A stretch of DNA of 24,613 nucleotides from Dehalococcoidia bacterium UBA1328. GTDB lineage: Bacteria; Chloroflexota; Dehalococcoidia; Lucifugimonadales; Lucifugimonadaceae. Numbering within the stretch: the stretch's first letter is position 1; every line of letters starts with the position of its first letter. The position numbers were made by a program, and so were the translations under genes. The notes below the pieces were generated by a model. That model ran no database searches, was not told the DNA's origin, and worked only from the letters and a program-made list of their open reading frames with translations. This document shows, in pieces, positions 1 through 7,180 of this stretch. The stretch spans positions 1-24,613 of the forward strand of contig DBTA01000039.1 of the NCBI GenBank assembly GCA_002306815.1. The letters are read 5' to 3'.

Positions 1-1545
1 TTCCGGAAGATCGAGACCTTCCCTGAGCAGGTTGATTCCGACCACGACGTCGTAAACACCGAGTCTCAGGTCGCGCAGGATTTCTGTGCGTTCGAGAGTT
101 TGGATATCCGAATGTAAATACTGAACACGAATTCCGAGTTCGCGGAGATAGTCCGACAGCTCCTCCGCCATTCGCTTGGTCAGAGTCGTAACCAACACAC
201 GCTCGTGTTTGGCAGTTGTTGCCTGAATTCTTTCGAGAAGGTTGTCGATTTGACCTTCTGTCGGCTCGAGGATTATCTCCGGATCGATAAGTCCGGTCGG
301 TCGAATCACCTGCTCAACCCGTTGCTCTTCGTGGGATTCTTCATAAGGTCCCGGAGTAGCCGAAACGTAAATGATCTGGTTTACGCGGTCTTCAAACTCC
401 TCGAACGAAAGAGGACGGTTGTCGATCGCGGAGGGGAGACGGAAGCCGTAATCGACGAGACTGGTCTTTCGTGCGAAGTCTCCTTTGTACATACCGTTGA
501 TTTGAGGCAAAGTAATGTGGGACTCGTCAATGAAGATCAGGAAGTCGTCAGGGAAGTAGTCGAGAAGAGTCCACGGTGCAGACCCGGCGGGACGGCGACC
601 CAACGGACGTGAGTAGTTTTCGATACCTGGACACGAACCTGTTTCACGTAGCATTTCGAGATCGAAATTTGTGCGCTGTTCAAGCCGTTGCGCCTCTACC
701 AGCTTGCCTGATGATCTCAACACGTCCAGACGTTCTCCAAGCTCTTCTTCGATGTCCTGTAACGCCTCCCGTAGTTCGTCTTCGGGAGTTACGAAGTGCT
801 TGCCAGGGAAGATATCGATGTGGTCCAACTCGGCAAGAACCTCACCTGTGAGCGGGTCGAGTTCAATGATTCGTTCGATCTCATCGCCAAAGAACTGCAC
901 ACGCACCGCTAGTTCTTCATAGGCAGGCATGATTTCAAGTGTGTCGCCTCGAAGACGGAATCTTCCCCGAACCATCTCCATGTCGTTTCGCTCGTAGTAC
1001 ATGTCAATTAGTTTGCGAACGACTCTTCTAAGTCCGGGTTCTTCGCCCTTGCGAAGACTCAGAACTACCGATTTGTACTCTTCAGGGGAGCCCAAACCAT
1101 AGATGCAGGAAACACTGGCAACAATTAATGTGTCGCGGCGGGTAAGCAACGCTCGTGTTGCAGCGTGCCTTAGCCGGTCGATCTCCTCGTTGACGTCCGA
1201 TTCTTTTTCGATATACGTGTCGGACTTTGGAATATAGGCTTCGGGTTGGTAGTAGTCGTAGTAGCTGACAAAATACTGGACAGAGTTGTTAGGGAAGAAA
1301 TCCTGAAACTCTGAAGAAAGCTGAGCCGCGAGTGTCTTGTTGTGGGCAATCACGAGGGTAGGGCGTTGGGCCTCCTCGATGATCTTTGCCATCGTGAAGG
1401 TTTTTCCGGAACCAGTGACTCCAAGGAGCGTCTGGTGATGCATTTTGTTTTCTACACCGCCCGCCAGTGCAGAAATCGCGGCTGGCTGGTCGCCGGTCGG
1501 CTGAAAATCAGCTTCGATTTTGAAGAGACCATCGTTTCTTGCCAT
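1..1545 (-). CDS. uvrB: UvrB, excinuclease ABC subunit B (3' end beyond window)
   Basis: UvrB is the helicase-like damage-verification subunit of nucleotide excision repair; it is loaded by UvrA and recruits UvrC. The minus strand reads openly from ATG 1545 to the window edge, 515 codons of the roughly 660-700 usual for the family. The N-terminus (MARNDGLFKIEADFQPTGDQ) is typical. It is followed by Walker A GVTGSGKT, the family block IAHNKTLAAQL, the beta-hairpin region around YYDYYQPEAYIP, the helicase box DESH with THITLPQ-like continuation, the SATPGPYE motif, and VGINLLREGLDLPE at the edge. The C-terminal UvrC-binding domain lies outside. I see no Shine-Dalgarno sequence before the ATG, but a TAAAAT box lies 6 nt upstream. 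A decayed DUF402 gene lies directly upstream on the same strand. Confidence 0.97.
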   Translation of the reverse strand, partial: MARNDGLFKIEADFQPTGDQPAAISALAGGVENKMHHQTLLGVTGSGKTFTMAKIIEEAQRPTLVIAHNKTLAAQLSSEFQDFFPNNSVQYFVSYYDYYQPEAYIPKSDTYIEKESDVNEEIDRLRHAATRALLTRRDTLIVASVSCIYGLGSPEEYKSVVLSLRKGEEPGLRRVVRKLIDMYYERNDMEMVRGRFRLRGDTLEIMPAYEELAVRVQFFGDEIERIIELDPLTGEVLAELDHIDIFPGKHFVTPEDELREALQDIEEELGERLDVLRSSGKLVEAQRLEQRTNFDLEMLRETGSCPGIENYSRPLGRRPAGSAPWTLLDYFPDDFLIFIDESHITLPQINGMYKGDFARKTSLVDYGFRLPSAIDNRPLSFEEFEDRVNQIIYVSATPGPYEESHEEQRVEQVIRPTGLIDPEIILEPTEGQIDNLLERIQATTAKHERVLVTTLTKRMAEELSDYLRELGIRVQYLHSDIQTLERTEILRDLRLGVYDVVVGINLLREGLDLPE

Positions 1546-1551
1546 TCGACG

Positions 1552-1557
1552 ATTTTA
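1552..1557 (-). promoter_or_regulatory. Candidate -10 box of a leaderless uvrB transcript
   Basis: On the minus strand TAAAAT is followed by six bases (CGTCGA) and then the uvrB ATG. No Shine-Dalgarno sequence lies between. If this is the -10 element, transcription would start at or next to the ATG. The -35 position (CGTAAA) is poor, so the call rests on the -10 and its spacing, which recurs at 11532-11537 and 14593-14598. Confidence 0.4.
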
Positions 1558-1617
1558 CCCCTTTAGCACTCGCATTTACGGGAACCATGGCGGTGCCGTA
1601 GAAATCGCTAGGTGTGC

Positions 1618-2265
1618 CTAGCCGACAGCTTCCCATTCGTGTCGGATTTGCGGGGTCTCCCAGAGCGCATCGCGTCGCCACTTCATCCATATATTGTCGA
1701 ACGGCTGATGGTTTCGACCGTTTTAGCGCCTTCGCCGCGGTATTACATACATTCTGTGCTTCAAGTTCTGTAGATATGCCTGCATCGATCGCTTCGGCGA
1801 ACTTGTCTACGTACTTGTACTCCCACGATTTACGGTCGGGTTGAGCCAGTACGTCCAGGAACATATCCCATTTTTCGAATCCCAGCCGCGAACGCTTGTA
1901 TGGCGCGTCGGCATTGATGTATCAGGCTTTGCGGTCATTTCGGGATGCCAGAACATCCAGAGTGGCCACATTGCACGCGGGCTCTTGATTCGCAAAGTGC
2001 CTGATGTGTGCCAGTTTAGTTCCACTATCAGGCACTTCGTCGCCATCATGTCTTCTGGTGAAAGTTGAACTATGTACCGCTCTGGCAGATTTTCCGGATC
2101 GCTGACTCGGTTAAGAACAGGAATTTCAACTGGTAACCACGTAACTACAAGCTCGGGCGTGTCGGCAACAATGATCGAAGGAAATACCATTTGTACGCGT
2201 CCCTTAAAAACGTTTCTGATAACTATGTGGTCGCGGGGTTCAAACCGGGTAGACCCAGCATGAAT
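1618..2265 (-). pseudogene. DUF402-family protein, broken by two frameshifts and a stop
   Basis: Three consecutive minus-strand frames together rebuild one DUF402-like protein. The first (about 2265-1924) gives FEPRDHIVIRN, FKGRVQMVFPSIIV and then WPLWMFWHPEM. The second (about 1921-1706) gives YINADAPYKRSRLGFEKWDM, FLDVLAQPDRKSWEYKYVD and an alpha-helical stretch. The third (about 1705-1618) gives QPFDNIWMKWRRDALWE and ends in TAG. The order and motifs match the family pattern (WYxN, LDxxV-P-D-W-KDxDE, PFxxxWxxWRPD-W). Between the first two frames a base is missing, and the expected Trp codon before YIN reads TGA (1922-1924). A second shift sits near 1706-1715. No ATG opens the first frame, only ATT 2263-2265, and an ATG at 2261 is out of frame. 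Members of the family include nucleoside-diphosphate hydrolases such as FomD; function is presumably lost here unless the lesions are assembly errors. Confidence 0.75.
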
Positions 2266-2360
2266 TCGAGATTATTCGAGCCGGATTCGTTTTTACAGCC
2301 ATTGGCGCACTATGCCTGTTATGACAGTATTCGCACTCATAACAAAGACAGTGGAGTTGA

Positions 2361-3329
2361 ATGATGGCGAAACTGAAAGTTGTAATCGGCACCGATCACG
2401 TGGGTACCCGATACGCAGGCGAATTAATCGACGCATTCCCGGATATTGAGTTTGTCGTCGCATACGACACTGCCGACCACGTCGAGGCAATCCGTGATGC
2501 TGATGCGTTCTTCGGGTGGCCAAATGGCGAAGCCTTCGCCGCCGCAGAAAAACTCCGTTGGATCGCCTGCCCGGGAATGGGAATCGACAAGATTGTGGCG
2601 TATCAGAACATAGTCGATTCCGATGTGCCGATCACGAACGCGCCGGGAACACACGTTACTTCTATGGGAGACCACGTGATTGGAGCGATGGTCGGACTTA
2701 CGCATCGATTTCAGGAAGCGTTTGAAGATCGCCAGAAAAAGGTATGGGACACCGAAAAGTACGCTTCGCGAATTACCGAGATCACCGGGACCACTGTCGG
2801 AATATTCGGACTTGGAGCAATTGGCCGCGCTGTTGCGGAACGGGTAGTTGCATTCAATACCACGACGTACGCGATTGATCCGGCCCCCTCAAACATTCCC
2901 GACACCATCGATGAATGCTGGGATCTGGATCGACTGGACGATCTGGCGAAATTATCCAACTTCCTGGTAATTGCAGCTCCTGTTCTTGATTCGACTCGTG
3001 GAACTATTGACGCCCGTCGAATTGCCATGATGCCGGAAGGCAGCTACATCATCGTTATTTCACGCGGTGAAATAGTCGACGAAGACGCCATGTGTGACGC
3101 GCTTGAATCCGGTCACCTTGCCGGTGCTGCGCTTGATGCGACAGCGATTGAACCCATGGAAGAAGATTCACGTTTGTGGACTCTGCCGAACGTTATCTTG
3201 ACTCCACATTCATCTGCGTTGACCCCCGAGCTTTACGAGATGAGACGCCAGGCGTTTACGGCTAACTTGCGTCGATTTGCTGCTGGAGAGGAGCTCGTAA
3301 ATATGTGCGACAAGACCGCAGGGTTCTAG
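2361..3329 (+). CDS. D-isomer-specific 2-hydroxyacid dehydrogenase, NAD(P)-binding
   Basis: Members of this family reduce 2-oxo acids to D-2-hydroxy acids, or the reverse, with NAD(P)H in the cytoplasm. The 322-residue protein has the usual two-domain layout. The nucleotide-binding GFGLGAIG-type loop is at about 149-155 (TVGIFGLGAIGRAVAERV). The catalytic triad is visible: Arg235 in ISRGEIVDE, Glu264 in ATAIEPMEED and His283 in LTPHSSALTPE. Asp173 at the end of the second Rossmann strand (YAIDPAP) suggests NAD preference, as is usual when an acid sits there. Two ATGs stand in tandem. GGAG at 2353-2356 is 4 nt from the first and 7 nt from the second, so initiation at 2364 is at least as likely. 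The true substrate cannot be read from sequence; glyoxylate/hydroxypyruvate-type or phosphoglycerate-like acids are candidates. Confidence 0.92.
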   Translation: MMAKLKVVIGTDHVGTRYAGELIDAFPDIEFVVAYDTADHVEAIRDADAFFGWPNGEAFAAAEKLRWIACPGMGIDKIVAYQNIVDSDVPITNAPGTHVTSMGDHVIGAMVGLTHRFQEAFEDRQKKVWDTEKYASRITEITGTTVGIFGLGAIGRAVAERVVAFNTTTYAIDPAPSNIPDTIDECWDLDRLDDLAKLSNFLVIAAPVLDSTRGTIDARRIAMMPEGSYIIVISRGEIVDEDAMCDALESGHLAGAALDATAIEPMEEDSRLWTLPNVILTPHSSALTPELYEMRRQAFTANLRRFAAGEELVNMCDKTAGF

Positions 3330-3379
3330 ATAAACGAGTGGGTCTTACAGCTTTAGTTAAACGTTGTTTTGCGTTGGAG

Positions 3380-3457
3380 GTCCCTCGACTCCGCTTTGCT
3401 GCGTTCGGGAAATCGGAGGGGACGGTGATTGTGGCGGTGAAACGTGGGAATCCACGT
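3380..3457. terminator. Two dyads between convergent genes, possible bidirectional terminator
   Basis: The gap between two convergent genes holds two inverted repeats. GTCCCTC (3380-3386) faces GAGGGGAC (3416-3423) with one unpaired G. ACGTGG-GAAT-CCACGT (3442-3457) is a perfect 6-bp stem with a 4-nt loop. Neither is followed by a clear T run on either strand, so intrinsic termination is only suggested by position. The first may instead be a dispersed GC-rich palindromic repeat. Confidence 0.35.
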
Positions 3458-3460
3458 GAG

Positions 3461-4231
3461 CTAGGAGTGTCGAGTTAATACGACGATTTCGTCGCTTGCC
3501 TCGGTGAGTTCTTCGCCTTCAAATCCGCCCCACATTTCAATCACGTTTAGTCCCACTCGGTCACACAATGCCAGGATTTGTTGTGGATAGAGGTATCGGA
3601 CAACTACGTCCAATTCCTCTCGTCTGAGTTTTTCGCCATTAGGGTTAAGTTCCTCAGCGATTTGCGTTCCCCGATTTAGCTGATTATCAATGTCGAAATG
3701 ATTTTTCGCCGTTAGTATGTATCGGCCGCCGTCTGGCTTCTCGACCACTTCGAGCAGAAACTCCTCATCCGGGTCGTCCGCCAGCATTTCCGGATCAGGG
3801 TAAAACAGGTTGAACGCCATCGTGCCGTCGTCTTTTAGATGCTGAGCGGCAGTGCACAGCGTTTTGAATTGATCTTCTTCAGTCGTCGCGAGGAGAAGCG
3901 TTCTCGCCGGAATCGTAACTATCGGAAACTTTCGACCAAGGTCGAAATTGCGCATATCTGCCTGAATAAGACGCAAACTCCCATCCAGTGGGGCGGCATC
4001 GAGGGCGTGCTTCTCCGCTACCTTCAACATAGGCTCGAACAGGTCGATTCCCACAACTTCTAATCCTTGTTCGGCCAGAGGGAGGGCGATTCTTCCTGTA
4101 CCAACTCCAATCTCGAGAATCGGTCCACCTGAAGCGTGACACACACCGTGGTAGAAATCGATGTCACCGGGATCAGCCGCGGCGTAAAAAATGTCGTACC
4201 ACTCCGCCCATGCTTCGTAGTTCATCGTCAC
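3461..4231 (-). CDS. Class I SAM-dependent methyltransferase
   Basis: A 256-residue protein with the class I methyltransferase fold. Motif I is ILEIGVGTGRIALPLAEQG (about residues 36-54), followed by the acidic end of strand 2 (VVGIDLFEPML), which binds the SAM ribose. LIQADMRNFDL is the motif II-like segment and MAFNLFYPDPEML the post-II region. It begins WAEWYDIFY, as in small-molecule methyltransferases of the Methyltransf_25 type. The acceptor is unknown. It starts 12 nt after the aldolase stop, so the two are probably co-transcribed. The start is ambiguous: GTG 4231 has GGGA at a usable distance, while ATG 4225 lies two codons inside. Its convergent neighbour is the 2-hydroxyacid dehydrogenase. 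Confidence 0.88.
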   Translation of the reverse strand: MTMNYEAWAEWYDIFYAAADPGDIDFYHGVCHASGGPILEIGVGTGRIALPLAEQGLEVVGIDLFEPMLKVAEKHALDAAPLDGSLRLIQADMRNFDLGRKFPIVTIPARTLLLATTEEDQFKTLCTAAQHLKDDGTMAFNLFYPDPEMLADDPDEEFLLEVVEKPDGGRYILTAKNHFDIDNQLNRGTQIAEELNPNGEKLRREELDVVVRYLYPQQILALCDRVGLNVIEMWGGFEGEELTEASDEIVVLTRHS

Positions 4232-4243
4232 AAGACCGGTTCC

Positions 4244-5014
4244 CTAAATCCGTCCCACGGTTTTCATGAAATGTCGACCGTATGAACTCATGAACGTCGG
4301 GATGTGCGTGTAGTGGTACAAAATTTCTGCCTCAGTGTTTTTTAGCGCCTGTTCTGCAGCACTCGGCGTACCTGAAGCATGCCCGGCTGCGTGAATCCTG
4401 TCGAACGTTTCCTGAACCACTTTTTGAACGTCGGGATGGCCGTTGTCACCAGGGTGACCCATCGATTGTGCAAGATCGGTCGGGCCGATAAAGAACACAT
4501 CAATGTCAGGCACAGCGAGGATCTCATCCAGGTTCTCGATGGCTGCTACGTCTTCGATTTGCACACATACGAGCATTTCGCGGTTGGCTTCCTTGACGTA
4601 TTCACTGGTTGGCGCACCCCACCCGAAATCAGCCATTCTTCCACCTCCAAGTCCTCGCTTGCCCTGAGGATCGTAAAGGCACGCATTCACGACAGCTCGC
4701 GCTTCATCGGCAGTATTGACGTGGGGTACTTGAACACCCATTGCACCGCGATCTAAATACTTGTTGATCACTGCGGGGTCGTTTTTCTCGGGACGAACTA
4801 TCGGTGTGAGACCGCGAATTTCAGCTGCCATGATCATCGGACCGATATTGTCCGGAGTGATCGAACCATGCTCGGCGTCGAGCATCACCCAGTCGAAATC
4901 GAGTTCGCCGATCATTTCAACAACTTCGGCAGACGGGAACTGAACAGACACCCCGTACGCCGGTTTTCCCGTCTTTATAAGGGCTTTCATCCTGTTCTGT
5001 TTGATCTGTCCCAT
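4244..5014 (-). CDS. HpcH/HpaI-family aldolase (2-oxo-3-deoxy acid aldolase type)
   Basis: Class II aldolases of this family split or form 2-oxo-4-hydroxy acids, for example 2,4-dihydroxyhept-2-enedioate or 2-dehydro-3-deoxy sugar acids, with a divalent metal. Conserved elements are in order: DAEHGSITPDN with the catalytic His; VRPEKNDP with the substrate-binding Arg; GVQVPHVNTADEA; the segment KRGLGGGRMADFGW; metal ligand Glu in CVQIED; and metal ligand Asp in FIGPTDLAQSMG. I chose ATG 5014 (MGQIKQNRMKALIKTGKPAY) because AGGAGA stands about 12 nt upstream and the resulting 256 residues fit the family. A reading frame continues upstream to 5182, but that stretch has no family match. It probably forms an operon with the methyltransferase and is divergent from the aminotransferase. 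Confidence 0.9.
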   Translation of the reverse strand: MGQIKQNRMKALIKTGKPAYGVSVQFPSAEVVEMIGELDFDWVMLDAEHGSITPDNIGPMIMAAEIRGLTPIVRPEKNDPAVINKYLDRGAMGVQVPHVNTADEARAVVNACLYDPQGKRGLGGGRMADFGWGAPTSEYVKEANREMLVCVQIEDVAAIENLDEILAVPDIDVFFIGPTDLAQSMGHPGDNGHPDVQKVVQETFDRIHAAGHASGTPSAAEQALKNTEAEILYHYTHIPTFMSSYGRHFMKTVGRI

Positions 5015-5104
5015 CTGATTGAAGTTCTCCTGATTTGTTACCAAGCGAATACTGGATCCTGATGAATCCGGAGGAAGGATTGTAATTACCGCATACGTGC
5101 AATC

Positions 5105-5117
5105 GCGACATTGTCGC
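5105..5117. promoter_or_regulatory. Perfect 13-bp dyad, candidate operator
   Basis: GCGACA-T-TGTCGC is a perfect palindrome of two 6-bp arms around one central base. It lies in the divergent spacer between the aldolase and the aminotransferase, 8 bp upstream of the TTGACA at 5126. The position suits a regulator that could act on either promoter. No regulator gene is adjacent. Confidence 0.4.
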
Positions 5118-5125
5118 ACCAGATG

Positions 5126-5154
5126 TTGACATGCCAACGGCGCGGGAAGAAAAT
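5126..5154 (+). promoter_or_regulatory. Candidate sigma70 promoter for the aminotransferase
   Basis: A consensus -35 TTGACA (5126-5131) is separated by 17 bp from GAAAAT (5149-5154), a four-of-six -10. The predicted start near 5161 would give a leader of about 105 nt before the GTG at 5267. Confidence 0.45.
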
Positions 5155-5266
5155 TTTCGTCTTGTCGTGAATTTCTTAACAACCGGAACCGACCGATATT
5201 GGCGATTACCGGAAGTTGAATTCATTTTTGCTCTTGTATCGACATAGTTGAATAGGCGGCTCCAAA

Positions 5267-6427
5267 GTGACACAGCTCGCATCTCGACAGGCAAATCTGG
5301 GTACCGAAACAGCGTTCGAAACCCTTGCTAAGGCGAAAGAACTTGAACGCCAGGGCAAGTCGATCATTCACCTCGAAATCGGAGAACCAGATTTCGACAC
5401 CCCTGATCATATCCGCGACGCGGCGAAGCAGGCACTTGACGACGGATTTACTCACTATGGCGCGTCAGCTGGGCAACTAGAGCTTCGTGAGGCGATCGCA
5501 AAGCACCAGAGCGAACGACAGGGTTACGATGTCTCACCTGACAGCGTAATCGCCACTCCGGGCGGCAAGCCGGTTATGTTCTTCACGATCATGGCGCTCG
5601 TTGACGAGGAAGTCGAGGTTATCTACCCAAACCCTGGATTCCCGATCTATGAATCTATGATCAACTACATGGGCGGTAAGGCTGTCCCAATGCAGTTGAA
5701 CGAAGAAACAGGCTACAACGCTGATATCGGGAAGCTTCGCTCCTTGATTACGCCTCGTACGAAACTGCTGATTGTTAACTCGCCAAACAACCCGTGTGGC
5801 AGCGTGATTCCGGAATCCGATCTAGAAGAAATCGCCAAGATGGCAGTTGAAAACGATCTCGTTGTACTCGCTGACGAAATCTATAAAGACATGTATTACG
5901 GCGATCAGGAGCATGTTTCCATCACCAAATTCCCGGGCATGCGCGAGCGGACAGTGATTCTCGACGGGTTCTCTAAAAGCTACGCAATGACCGGTTGGCG
6001 ACTTGGTTACGGTGTCTTCCCTGACTTTCTGGTCGAGCCTGTTACTCGGCTAATGACCAACAGTGTTTCCTGCACGTCAGTCCATACTCAAATCGCTGGC
6101 ATTGCTGCGCTTGAGGGACCGCAGGACTCAGTGAAAGAAATGATGACTGAGTTCACCAAGCGTCGCGATCTCGTAGTTGAGGGGTTGAACTCACTACCCG
6201 GAGTCACCTGCCCGACGCCTAAGGGAGCGTTCTACGCATTCCCGAACATTACTGGCACCGGTATGACTTCAAAGGAATTTGCCGAGAAGGCAATGTACGA
6301 AGCCGGGGTTGCTCTTCTAGCCGGGACGGCGTTCGGTGAATTCGGAGATGGTTACGTTCGAATTTCATTCGCCAACTCTCAGGAAAACCTGAGCGAGGCG
6401 ATCGAACGTCTCCGCAAGATCCTTTAG
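5267..6427 (+). CDS. Class I/II aminotransferase (PLP, aspartate aminotransferase fold)
   Basis: A fold-type I PLP enzyme of 386 residues that transfers amino groups between amino acids and 2-oxo acids. The PLP lysine is Lys237 in GFSKSYAMTGWRLGYG. Asn175 in NSPNNPCG, Asp203 and Tyr206 in ADEIYKDMYY, and Arg245 bind the cofactor. Arg365 in GYVRISFAN binds the substrate carboxylate. The N-terminus contains LEIGEPDFDTP, typical of the aspartate/alanine aminotransferase subgroup. Translation starts with GTG; AGGCGG at 5254-5259 is 7 nt upstream, and no ATG is available before the conserved region. Its stop codon interlocks with the stop of the convergent small lipoprotein gene (4-nt overlap). 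Which amino acid it uses cannot be told from sequence. Confidence 0.93.
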   Translation: MTQLASRQANLGTETAFETLAKAKELERQGKSIIHLEIGEPDFDTPDHIRDAAKQALDDGFTHYGASAGQLELREAIAKHQSERQGYDVSPDSVIATPGGKPVMFFTIMALVDEEVEVIYPNPGFPIYESMINYMGGKAVPMQLNEETGYNADIGKLRSLITPRTKLLIVNSPNNPCGSVIPESDLEEIAKMAVENDLVVLADEIYKDMYYGDQEHVSITKFPGMRERTVILDGFSKSYAMTGWRLGYGVFPDFLVEPVTRLMTNSVSCTSVHTQIAGIAALEGPQDSVKEMMTEFTKRRDLVVEGLNSLPGVTCPTPKGAFYAFPNITGTGMTSKEFAEKAMYEAGVALLAGTAFGEFGDGYVRISFANSQENLSEAIERLRKIL

Positions 6428-6642
6428 TTGGACCTCACAACTTCAATTTCGCAGGCTTTCATCAGGTCGCGAGTGTTTGCGCGTGCGATTGCTCTCAACA
6501 CGTGTTGTGTGACTCGTTCAAATGCGGGTTCAGTCGTGGTTGTTGGCTGACTCTGTACCGTTGGCTCAGATTCTGTTGAACACGAGAGAATCACAGCGAA
6601 GAGCAGCACGAACCCTGCGACTGAGCGAGTCAGTTTGAACAA
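6424..6642 (-). CDS. Small predicted lipoprotein, unknown function
   Basis: The encoded peptide starts with a short basic segment (LFKLTRS), a hydrophobic stretch AGFVLLFAVILSC and then a Ser/Thr/Pro/Gln-rich linker. ILSC fits a lipobox, so a lipid-anchored protein of about 50 mature residues is expected. The C-terminal half (RVTQHVLRAIARANTRDLM) looks helical. No ATG is present. I prefer TTG at 6642, with AAGG 9 nt upstream, over the TTG at 6651 that sits directly on the AAGG. Its TAA overlaps the aminotransferase TAG by 4 nt in opposite orientation. I do not recognise a family; the signal-peptide pattern is the main reason to believe it is real. Confidence 0.45.
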   Translation of the reverse strand: MFKLTRSVAGFVLLFAVILSCSTESEPTVQSQPTTTTEPAFERVTQHVLRAIARANTRDLMKACEIEVVRSN

Positions 6643-6823
6643 GAGTCCCAACCTTATATGTCAAAGTGCGTCAGTGGGACTGTATCGCACGTGTGCGGCT
6701 TGAGCCACAGTTGACGAAGCCTAGGGCATGACTTGATGGTTCTGGCTTACCTCGAATGGGAGACATCTATCATCTGTCACCAAATACGATCCGTGGATAC
6801 ACAACAGGAAAGATGGTGATGGG

Positions 6824-7144
6824 ATGTACCTCGTCAGGCGCTGGTATAAAACGAAACCCAGAGAGGCCAGGCGGGTAGCTACGCTAGTCCACAAGCAAGC
6901 ACAGGCGTATCGTGATGCAGATCAGAGAAGCGAATTCCGTGTTTCCTACAACGGTTAGACACTCCCTGGCGAGCAAGATGTAGTTTGCCTAGAATGGACG
7001 GATAAATCACTTGAGACTCCGACTCGTCAGGGGCATGTTCTCCCTGCGGAAGCTCTCGAAATAGGTGCAGAAGTTCGTAAGTTGATTGAGAACCAGAGAA
7101 TCGAGTTCCTTGAGCTGCTAACACCTGAAAAATTCCAAGATTAG
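6824..7144 (+). pseudogene. Small protein gene interrupted by an in-frame amber codon
   Basis: From ATG 6824 the frame reads 44 codons (MYLVRRWYKTKPREARRV... ending RVSYNG), meets TAG at 6956-6958, and then continues openly for 61 codons (TLPGEQDVVCLEWTDKSLET... ending LLTPEKFQD) to TAG at 7142-7144. Both halves have the same style: amphipathic helices, basic N-terminus, EFLELLTPEKF tail. The intact product would be about 106 residues, the size of a small ferredoxin-like monooxygenase or Dabb-type domain, though I cannot assign a family. AGGAAAG at 6806-6812 is a plausible ribosome binding site. The antisense frame over this stretch looks like a shadow. A weak hairpin GCGTT-ATCC-AACGC follows at 7148-7161. 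Either a recent nonsense mutation or a sequencing error would explain this. Confidence 0.55.
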
Positions 7145-7180
7145 TAGGCGTTATCCAACGCTATTTATTGAGATTCCCAG

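Noticed and set aside
1919..1924. TGA in the DUF402 gene as a second selenocysteine codon
   Set aside because: The family has Trp there, not Cys, and frameshifts lie nearby; decay is the simpler reading.
5015..5182. 56-residue N-terminal extension of the aldolase
   Set aside because: No homology to the family and no ribosome binding site at 5182; ATG 5014 has AGGAGA upstream and gives the family length.
6879..7124. 81-residue minus-strand frame
   Set aside because: It is antisense to the amber-interrupted small gene, which has a ribosome binding site and more protein-like composition.
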